This document shows positions 1 to 6,382 of a stretch of DNA of 43,880 bases, in pieces. Made by a program: the position numbers and the translations under genes. A model generated the notes under the pieces. That model ran no database searches, had not been told where the DNA came from, and worked only from the letters and a program-made list of their open reading frames with translations. Position 1 is the first letter of the stretch, and each line of letters begins with the position of its first letter. The DNA is from an uncultured Mycoplasmatota bacterium (GTDB lineage Bacteria; Bacillota_I; Bacilli_A; RF39; UBA660). Location of the stretch: assembly GCA_946486465.1 (NCBI GenBank), contig CAMLTY010000005.1, positions 1 through 43,880 of the forward strand, in the 5' to 3' direction.

Positions 1-486
1 CGTGGACTTATTGGTTTTTCTACAGACTTTATGACTATGACTAAAGGATATGGAATAATGAATCATACTTTTAGTGAATATAAGCCATATGAAAATGTTG
101 ACATTGGAGAGCGTAAGTTAGGTGTTTTAGTTTCAGTTGAAAATGGAAACTCTACTGCTTATGCAATTGGTAATCTTGAAGATAGGGGTACTATGTTTAT
201 TGAACCTGGTACTGAAGTATATGAAGGTATGATAATAGGTGAATGTAATCGCGATAATGATCTTGCAGTTAATGTTGTTAAAGGTAAACAACTAACAAAT
301 ATGCGTGCTGCAGGAAGTGATCATACTGTTGTCTTAAAAAGACCTCGTCCTATTACTTTAGAGTATGCACTTGACTATATAAACTCAGATGAGTTAGTTG
401 AAGTTACTCCTAACTTTATTAGACTTAGAAAACGTATTTTAAATACAGAAGAAAGAAAAAAGGCAGATGCTAAAAAAAATAAGTAG
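1..486 (+). CDS. typA: TypA/BipA ribosome-associated GTPase, C-terminal part (5' end outside window)
   Basis: The open frame runs in from base 1, so only the last 161 residues are present and the GTPase domain lies upstream of the window. The visible part reads RGLIGFSTDF near its start and later GYGIMNHTF, then a block with NMRAAGSDHTVVLKRPRPI and a basic tail. This is the characteristic end of TypA/BipA, a translational GTPase of the EF-G family that binds ribosomes and helps assembly and stress adaptation. The family is identified from the conserved C-terminal domain. ATG at 31 is an internal Met, not the start. A bidirectional terminator follows directly. Confidence 0.93.
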   Translation, partial: RGLIGFSTDFMTMTKGYGIMNHTFSEYKPYENVDIGERKLGVLVSVENGNSTAYAIGNLEDRGTMFIEPGTEVYEGMIIGECNRDNDLAVNVVKGKQLTNMRAAGSDHTVVLKRPRPITLEYALDYINSDELVEVTPNFIRLRKRILNTEERKKADAKKNK

Positions 487-510
487 TGGTAAACATTACT
501 TATTTTTATA
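472..510. terminator. Bidirectional intrinsic terminator between convergent genes
   Basis: A 12-bp stem (477-488 with 494-505, one G-T pair) with a 5-base loop overlaps the typA stop region. It has a T run on the plus strand and a run of eight A on its left flank, which is a T run on the minus strand. It would end typA and also the minus-strand gene whose stop lies at 506. Confidence 0.8.
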
Positions 511-1327
511 TTTTATATCCCCATTTGTTAAATTCACTTTTGTAAAATTCTTGTATTTGTTCATCTTTACTTAAAATTATTATTTTTGTATTAGAGCAGT
601 CAATATTATTATCATTAAAATACCATTCAAGATCTAAAGTAGTTTCTATTATAGCAGATGTTGTTAGTTTTGCAATTTTCTTATCTATAGGTATTTCTTC
701 GGCATAAAAGTAAATGTATTGTAGTTTATTATTAACAGCTTCAATTATTAAATTTTTATATGAGTTTTTATAATTTTCTTTTTCATTTTCATTGTTTGCT
801 GTGACTATTTTATATACTTTATCATTGTTATTTATAGTTGTGTTTTGTGTTAAGGCAAAGTTTATATTTATACCTTGTTTTTTATCATTTATAGGGGTAG
901 GATTTTCTTTAATTGTTGATGTTTGGTATAAAGTAGAAAATTTATACATATTTAATGCTTGACCTGTACCGTTTTCATTTCCTATATAATCTAATTCTAA
1001 AACTTTTCCATTATTTAGTTTTATGCCAAGTGTTGTTCCTTTAAATACAAACATGACTTTATAATTTTCCTTGTAAATACCTGAAATTTCAGAATTTGGG
1101 ATGAATTTAATTAGATTTTTAATGCTTTTGGCAGTTATATCAAATGGTATAATACCGATACCATTTTCATTTTTATTTATAATATAATATTTAATTGTTA
1201 AAGCATCTAGTCCATATATATTTTCTTGTTTTGACGCCTTAGGAGATGCTGGAGTATAAAAATAAAGATTTTCATTACCCCAAAAATTTGCTTCTTTTAA
1301 ATACTTAATAACTTTTTCGTCTTTCAT
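506..1327 (-). CDS. Unrecognised 273-residue cytoplasmic protein
   Basis: I do not recognise this protein. It is Asn/Lys/Ile-rich with no signal peptide and no membrane segment. It has mixed alpha/beta character, and the C-terminal third alternates hydrophobic strands (LQYIYFYAEEI, TKIIILSKDE), so an alpha/beta domain is possible. An upstream ATG at 1336 lies only about 2 bases after the AAAGGA Shine-Dalgarno. The ATG at 1327 has the usual spacing of about 9, so it is preferred. It sits 3' of a small membrane-protein gene on the same strand with a short gap, probably in one transcript from the promoter near 1571-1599. Function is unknown. Confidence 0.8.
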   Translation of the reverse strand: MKDEKVIKYLKEANFWGNENLYFYTPASPKASKQENIYGLDALTIKYYIINKNENGIGIIPFDITAKSIKNLIKFIPNSEISGIYKENYKVMFVFKGTTLGIKLNNGKVLELDYIGNENGTGQALNMYKFSTLYQTSTIKENPTPINDKKQGININFALTQNTTINNNDKVYKIVTANNENEKENYKNSYKNLIIEAVNNKLQYIYFYAEEIPIDKKIAKLTTSAIIETTLDLEWYFNDNNIDCSNTKIIILSKDEQIQEFYKSEFNKWGYKI

Positions 1328-1348
1328 TTTTATCATATCCTTTCTTGA

Positions 1349-1531
1349 TTACTTTTTTGTTATTATTGCCATAACAACACAAAATGTAAATAATAATAAT
1401 GCTCCAGCACTGAAGTCATCTGCTAATAACATTAAAAGAAAACATATTCCTGATATAATAGCACCTACTATTCCAGTAACTCTTAATACTTTTCTTCTTG
1501 TTTCTGTTTTTTTTGCATCATTTTCAATCAT
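1349..1531 (-). CDS. Small membrane protein, 60 residues
   Basis: A short protein with a charged N-terminus (IENDAKKTETRRK) and two hydrophobic stretches at roughly residues 18-36 and 41-57, ending TKK. The ATG is preceded by AAAGGAGTG at good spacing, and a plausible promoter lies upstream, so it is likely expressed despite its size. It resembles the many small two-helix membrane proteins of Firmicutes and no family can be assigned. It is probably cotranscribed with the unknown gene that follows on the minus strand. Confidence 0.7.
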   Translation of the reverse strand: MIENDAKKTETRRKVLRVTGIVGAIISGICFLLMLLADDFSAGALLLFTFCVVMAIITKK

Positions 1532-1570
1532 AAAATCACTCCTTTCGATGTATATAACTTATACAGTTAT

Positions 1571-1599
1571 AGTGTAGTATAAATAGTGTGGTTTGTAAA
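1571..1599 (-). promoter_or_regulatory. Promoter for the two minus-strand genes ending at 506
   Basis: Read on the minus strand, there is TTTACA (1594-1599), a 17-base spacer and TACACT (1571-1576). It lies about 40 bases before the start of the 60-residue membrane protein, in the right orientation. Confidence 0.55.
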
Positions 1600-1637
1600 T
1601 AATAGGTCTATTCATTTTACATACTTTTTTACACGAT

Positions 1638-1665
1638 AAAAAAAAACTTATATCTGTTTATAAGT
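1638..1665 (-). terminator. Intrinsic terminator of the thioredoxin-like lipoprotein gene
   Basis: A 7-bp stem (1646-1652 with 1659-1665) is followed on the minus strand by a run of about nine T. It begins directly after the stop codon at 1672. Confidence 0.75.
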
Positions 1666-1671
1666 CTTTCT

Positions 1672-2082
1672 TTATTTGATATATCCAGCATCTTTTAAAT
1701 GTTCTTCTATCTTCTCATTAGATACAGCACCACTTATTTTATTACTTGTTTCTTTTCCATTTTCAAAGAATAATACTGTAGGGGTACCACTTACACTGGT
1801 TGTTAGTTCATTAAACTTTTTAGCATCTTCTTCAGTTAGATTATATAAATTAAGAGAATATGCTGTTAGGTCATTTGTTTTTAAAACAGCTTTAAATCTT
1901 GGAGAAAATTCTTCACAGTGAGAACAACCTGTTTGAACAACTTCTAGAATGAAGCTTTCCTTATTATCAATCATTTCTTCTAATTTGCTATAATCAATAT
2001 CAGTAATAACCTTGCTACTAGAGCACCCTGTTAATATTAAAGCTAGTATTCCTATTAATAAATATTTAATTTTCTTTTTCAT
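1672..2082 (-). CDS. Thioredoxin-fold lipoprotein
   Basis: The protein is 136 residues long. It has a lipoprotein signal with lipobox LTGC (Cys20), then a compact thioredoxin domain. The active-site-like motif is CSHC (residues 53-56), and a cis-proline region reads GTPTVLFFENG. It would act outside the membrane in thiol-disulfide exchange or thiol protection. Direction (oxidising or reducing) cannot be told from sequence. CSHC is not the usual CGPC of cytoplasmic thioredoxin. It has its own extended -10 promoter and its own terminator. It is divergent from the apparatus locus, which encodes a secreted protein with nearly forty cysteines. A role in folding that protein is inference. Confidence 0.88.
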   Translation of the reverse strand: MKKKIKYLLIGILALILTGCSSSKVITDIDYSKLEEMIDNKESFILEVVQTGCSHCEEFSPRFKAVLKTNDLTAYSLNLYNLTEEDAKKFNELTTSVSGTPTVLFFENGKETSNKISGAVSNEKIEEHLKDAGYIK

Positions 2083-2104
2083 TTTATCACTACTTTCCTT
2101 ATGT

Positions 2105-2133
2105 ATTATAACAAGTTAATACTATAAAAACAA
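2105..2133 (-). promoter_or_regulatory. Promoter of the thioredoxin-like lipoprotein gene
   Basis: On the minus strand: TTGTTT (2128-2133), a 17-base spacer, and TATAAT (2105-2110) preceded by TGT, giving an extended -10. It is followed by AAGGAAAG ahead of the ATG at 2082. Confidence 0.7.
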
Positions 2134-2140
2134 TAAATAC

Positions 2141-2180
2141 TTTTCAAAATGGAAAAATTAAGTTATACTATTTTTATAAT
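2141..2180 (+). promoter_or_regulatory. Candidate promoter of the apparatus locus
   Basis: Two overlapping -10-like boxes are visible: TATACT (2164-2169, with TTTTCA 17 bases upstream at 2141-2146) and TATAAT (2175-2180, no good -35). This lies back to back with the minus-strand promoter at 2105-2133. Which box is used is not decidable by eye. Confidence 0.4.
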
Positions 2181-2197
2181 AAAGGGGTGCATAAATC

Positions 2198-3733
2198 ATG
2201 ATTTTAAGAAAGCCATATGCTCTTTTAATTCAATATTTTCAACGAATACATTTATTGTTAATAATAATCTGTGCTTATATTTTTTATAAGTTTATTGCTT
2301 TACGGACATTTGTTGCTGAATTTCTGCAGACAGAAAGTTATAATGCATATTATGAACCTATAAGTGATTATATAAGTATTGGTCTGATACTTGCCTTGCT
2401 TGTTGTAGTTGCTATTAGCATTGTTTTAATTGTTTTGTTGCGTTATAAAAAGAAACCTTGGAAAGTTTATCTTGTGCCGATATTTGAATATGTTTTTATG
2501 ATCGCTCTTTTCATTTATATAAAAAGTTACTTTGATTCATATGATGAGTTGTCTTCTATTCAGTTAATAATGGCAGGAAGGGATTTTTTAAATATTGTTT
2601 ATCTTCCTCAATTTGCAGTATTTATTATTTTTGGTATTAGGTTTCTTGGTATAGATTTAAAAAAGTTTGGTTTTAAAGAAGATGAAGAATACTTAGATAT
2701 CAAAGAAGAAGATAGAGAAGAATTTGAAGTTAATATAGAGTTTGATAAAGATAAAATAACAAGAAATATAAAAAGATTTTTTAGAAATGTTAGATATGTC
2801 TATTTTGAACATAAACGAGTTTGTAACGCTATTATAATAATTATTTTTGTTTCTATTACAGGCTATACATATTATTATTTTGGAATTTTACATAAAACTT
2901 ATCAAGAAGGTACGACCTTTTCTGCCAATTATTATGATATTACTGTTAATAATAGTTATTTAACAACACGAGATAGTAGAGGAGATATTATTACTAATTC
3001 TTCTAGTGCATATCTTATTTTGAATGTAACTGTTAAAAATAATGCTAGTAAAAGAAAGATTAATTTAGATAGATTTAGGGTTATGAATAAGAGTGATCAG
3101 TTTAAATATACAAGTCGTGAGTATGATGAATTTAAAGATTTAGGAAATAGTTATAGTCCTGATAGAAAGATTGATTCAGGTAAAGAGGTAACGTTTATTT
3201 TAGTTTATAGAGTGGATGCTTCTCTTGATCCTAGTAAATATGTTCTTTATTATAGCGATGTTTCCATGGATAATATTTTAAAGAAGACAAAACTTAACGT
3301 TAAAGATGTTAGAGATATTGAAGTAGTATCAACAGTTAATTTAAATGAGAAAATGACTTTTGAAGATAAAACTACTTTGACTATTACAGGAGTTAAAATT
3401 GGTAATGAGACAACTTATAGTAGGTATGGTTGTAGTGATACTGGTTGTGCAATTATGGAGTTACCTTTGCAATCAAGTAATAAAATTTTAGAAATTTCTT
3501 TTGTAAGTAATAATTTTACTGGAAAAAGTTTTGTTGACTTTTCAAATATATATGCTAAAATTAAGTATGAAGATAAAAATGGAAAGAGTAAGAGTATAAC
3601 ACCTAGTTCTTTGGTTTCTAACTATAATGGTAATTATGCTTATTATAGTGTACCTAACGATGCAGATACAGATAAAACTATATCTTTAGTTTTTACCTTT
3701 AGAAATCGACAATATGTTTATCAATTAAATTAA
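2198..3733 (+). CDS. Five-TM membrane protein with extracellular beta-rich domain
   Basis: First gene of the apparatus locus, with AAAGGGGTG before the ATG. Hydrophobic helices lie at about residues 16-35, 58-84, 93-110, 130-150 and 208-230. A charged acidic/basic cytoplasmic segment (about 155-205) separates helix 4 from helix 5. The remaining 280 residues look like an external beta-sandwich. It contains SAYLILNVTVKNNASKR and later a partner-like strand pattern, reminiscent of DUF4352-type immunoglobulin-like domains, plus one Cys pair (YGCSDTGCAI). I do not recognise a named family. The position suggests an assembly platform or accessory membrane part of the pilus/secretion machine. That function is inference. 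Confidence 0.8.
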   Translation: MILRKPYALLIQYFQRIHLLLIIICAYIFYKFIALRTFVAEFLQTESYNAYYEPISDYISIGLILALLVVVAISIVLIVLLRYKKKPWKVYLVPIFEYVFMIALFIYIKSYFDSYDELSSIQLIMAGRDFLNIVYLPQFAVFIIFGIRFLGIDLKKFGFKEDEEYLDIKEEDREEFEVNIEFDKDKITRNIKRFFRNVRYVYFEHKRVCNAIIIIIFVSITGYTYYYFGILHKTYQEGTTFSANYYDITVNNSYLTTRDSRGDIITNSSSAYLILNVTVKNNASKRKINLDRFRVMNKSDQFKYTSREYDEFKDLGNSYSPDRKIDSGKEVTFILVYRVDASLDPSKYVLYYSDVSMDNILKKTKLNVKDVRDIEVVSTVNLNEKMTFEDKTTLTITGVKIGNETTYSRYGCSDTGCAIMELPLQSSNKILEISFVSNNFTGKSFVDFSNIYAKIKYEDKNGKSKSITPSSLVSNYNGNYAYYSVPNDADTDKTISLVFTFRNRQYVYQLN

Positions 3734-3746
3734 AGGAGAGTTTTTT

Positions 3747-5585
3747 ATGGATAAAAAGAGGAAAAAGTTTGATAAGAAGAAGATAATTTTAATTATTTCT
3801 TTTGTTGTTATTATAGTTGTTATTCTTTTGTTGATTTGGTTTTTATACTTATATCCTCGAAAGGTTTTTAGAGACAATGAAAAATTATTAGAAGAAGCTG
3901 GTATAAGATATTATGAGATTAATAAAGCTCGACTTCCTAAGGATGAAGGACGGGTGATTTCTGTTTCTTTAAATACTTTAGTTAAACAGAAATATTTAGA
4001 AGGACTTTATGAAGCTTACGGAGATAATTTGTGTGATTTGAATAATTCTAATGTTAAGGCAGTTAATAGAAATGGAGAGTATGTTTACTATACATATTTG
4101 AAATGTGGAAATTATGAATCTGATGTTGATCATGATGGTCCTGTTATTACTCTTAATGGTTCTTCTGATATGACTATTAGTAGAGGCGATACTTATAAAG
4201 AACCTGGTGTTAAAAGCGTTGTTGATAATGTAGATGGAAATATAGATGTATCTAAGGTTATTATTAAAGGCGATGTTGATACATCGACTGTAGGAACATA
4301 TGAAGTTACTTATACTATTACTGATAGCCTTGAAAATAAAACTACTGTTACTAGAAAGGTAAATGTTTTACAAAGTTTATCTTCTACAGTTAAAGAAAAT
4401 ACTCCTGATGGTTATTATATAGGCGACGTTTCCAATAATTATATATATTTTAATAATATGTTATTTAGAATTGTAAGGGTTAATGATGATGATAGTGTTG
4501 TTATTGTAAGTAATGATGCTCTTGCTAATGTTGACTATACTAACAATGGAAAATTTGAAGATAGTGCTTTAGATAAATGGCTAAATAATTATTTTTATAA
4601 TTTGTTGGAACCTGAATATCAAGATTTAGTAAAATCGAGTTCATGGTGTGATGATGCACTTAGCAGTGATAATGTTACCACAAAAGAATGTAGTAGAGAA
4701 ACTGCAAAAAGAAAAGTTGGTATTTTATCTTTACAAGATTACAATTTAAGCTTTGATGGTTCAAGAAGTTATCTTGATAAAAGTAATTTTACTTGGTATG
4801 CAAATTTTGCTGATAATAATAAAGCTTGGGCAATTACAAGCACTGATAGTTATCCTAATACAATTATTGCTTCAGAAAATACAAATTTATTAAATGTTGT
4901 TCCGGCATTGACTTTAAAATCTTCAACAACTATTTTAGATGGAGATGGAACTTTTGGTGATCCTTATGTTATATTAAATTTGGCGACAGCGAAAAGAAGC
5001 AGTGATTTAAATAAAAGACAAGTAGGCGAATATATTAGCTATTCTGGATATTTATTTAGGATAAGTAATATCTTAGATGATGGCACAACTGAAGTTATTA
5101 TGGATTCAGTCTTAAAATCAAGTGGTCAACAAGTAGATGTAGGTTATACAAACGGAAATAAAAAGAAAGTTTATAATCCTAATCAAGAAGGTAATATTGG
5201 TTATAAAATAAAAAATGATATGACAAGATATATAGATACGTCTTTATTTGTTAAAAAGAAGATATCTGTTCCAATCTATAGTGGTAATATTACTTATGAA
5301 GGAAAGAAAGATACTAAAAATTATGATTTGTTAATAACTATTCCATCAACATTTGATATATTTAGTGCTAGAAATAGTATAGCTAGTGATTCTGGGTATT
5401 GGTTGAGAGATTCTTCTAAACGTGATTATACAAAGGTAATTGTTAGATCTTTAGGAACTGTAACTTATTCAACTGCTTCAGATAATTTACAAGCTGGTGT
5501 AAAAGTTATGGCATATTTTGATAAAGATGTTATAATAGAATCAGGGAAGGGAACTTATTCTGAACCATATATACTTATAGATTAA
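3747..5585 (+). CDS. Membrane-anchored surface protein with Ig-like (DUF5011-type) domain and a duplicated C-terminal module
   Basis: The protein is 612 residues with a basic N-terminus and one TM (about 12-34), so it is probably anchored with its bulk outside. After a linker domain comes an Ig-like domain at about 128-208. Its pattern (GPVITLNGSS ... VDGNIDVSKV ... GTYEVTYTITDS) is typical of DUF5011. Two related modules follow, at about 212-412 and 420-610. Each opens with a strand such as LFRIVRVNDDDS or LFRISNILDDGT, and each ends with a GxGT(F/Y)xxPY motif. They resemble DUF6273-like repeats of Firmicute adhesins. The gene lies 13 bases after the previous one and 11 before the sortase, with AAAGGAGAG before its ATG. 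A surface or adhesive subunit is the likely role. Confidence 0.8.
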   Translation: MDKKRKKFDKKKIILIISFVVIIVVILLLIWFLYLYPRKVFRDNEKLLEEAGIRYYEINKARLPKDEGRVISVSLNTLVKQKYLEGLYEAYGDNLCDLNNSNVKAVNRNGEYVYYTYLKCGNYESDVDHDGPVITLNGSSDMTISRGDTYKEPGVKSVVDNVDGNIDVSKVIIKGDVDTSTVGTYEVTYTITDSLENKTTVTRKVNVLQSLSSTVKENTPDGYYIGDVSNNYIYFNNMLFRIVRVNDDDSVVIVSNDALANVDYTNNGKFEDSALDKWLNNYFYNLLEPEYQDLVKSSSWCDDALSSDNVTTKECSRETAKRKVGILSLQDYNLSFDGSRSYLDKSNFTWYANFADNNKAWAITSTDSYPNTIIASENTNLLNVVPALTLKSSTTILDGDGTFGDPYVILNLATAKRSSDLNKRQVGEYISYSGYLFRISNILDDGTTEVIMDSVLKSSGQQVDVGYTNGNKKKVYNPNQEGNIGYKIKNDMTRYIDTSLFVKKKISVPIYSGNITYEGKKDTKNYDLLITIPSTFDIFSARNSIASDSGYWLRDSSKRDYTKVIVRSLGTVTYSTASDNLQAGVKVMAYFDKDVIIESGKGTYSEPYILID

Positions 5586-5596
5586 GGGAGTGTTTT

Positions 5597-6382
5597 ATGA
5601 AGGTTAAAAAGAGAGTATTACTTATTTTAGGAATTATTGTTATTTTTGTTGTAGCTTGTTTACTTTTGCTTTATCAAAATTTTAGTAATAGAAGCGATTT
5701 TAAAATAATTGATGAGACCGCTAAAATAAATGAAGCGAAAAAAACAGACTATGATATAGTAGGATGGCTTAGAGTAGAAGGGACTAATATAGATTTACCT
5801 TTAGTAGCTAGAAATAATACAGCAGATGTATCGGTTAGTGATTTTAATTTTGCTTGGACTAATTCATTTCCAGATGAAAATAGCAATCATTTTACCTATA
5901 TTTCGCATAATATTAGAAATGTTTCTAAAAATCCTATAGTTGGTGATGATACAATGACTTATTTTGAACAACTTATGTCATTTATCTATCCTGATTTCAT
6001 TAAAGATAATCAGTTTATTGAGTTTACTGATCCTAGTGGTGAAACATCTATTTATAGAATATATGGCGTATCTTTAGTTGATGAGACACAGTCTATGTCT
6101 TATTATGATACTTTTACTAAGAAAGAACTTGAAGATTATATTAAAAAAGTAAACAAAGAGAGTATGTATACTATGGATGTTGATGTTAGTTCTGATGATA
6201 TGCTGTTAACTCTGTATACGTGTACTAGACTTTATGGAGCTGGCGGTACTTATTCGTTCAGAGTAGATGCTAGAAAATTAAGGGAGGGAGAAAATATGAA
6301 GTATTCTACGGTTGAAATTAATGACAATTACAAGGTAATTGAAGAAAAGATGAAAGAAGGTGAGAATGATGAAGAAGTTTAA
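5597..6382 (+). CDS. Class B-like sortase
   Basis: An N-terminal TM (about 7-27) is followed by a sortase fold. YDIVGWLRVEGTNIDLPLV is the family's opening signature. The catalytic residues can be placed: His104 in YISHN, Cys209 in LYTCTR, and Arg222 in YSFRVDARKL. Sortases cleave a sorting motif in secreted proteins and join them to peptidoglycan or to a pilin lysine. The architecture is closest to class B. Family membership is clear, the class is less sure. It is cotranscribed with its neighbours. No LPxTG-type sorting signal was found in any protein of the window, so its substrate is unknown. The C-terminal extension of about 35 residues (after the Arg) is longer than usual and overlaps the next gene. 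Confidence 0.92.
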   Translation: MKVKKRVLLILGIIVIFVVACLLLLYQNFSNRSDFKIIDETAKINEAKKTDYDIVGWLRVEGTNIDLPLVARNNTADVSVSDFNFAWTNSFPDENSNHFTYISHNIRNVSKNPIVGDDTMTYFEQLMSFIYPDFIKDNQFIEFTDPSGETSIYRIYGVSLVDETQSMSYYDTFTKKELEDYIKKVNKESMYTMDVDVSSDDMLLTLYTCTRLYGAGGTYSFRVDARKLREGENMKYSTVEINDNYKVIEEKMKEGENDEEV

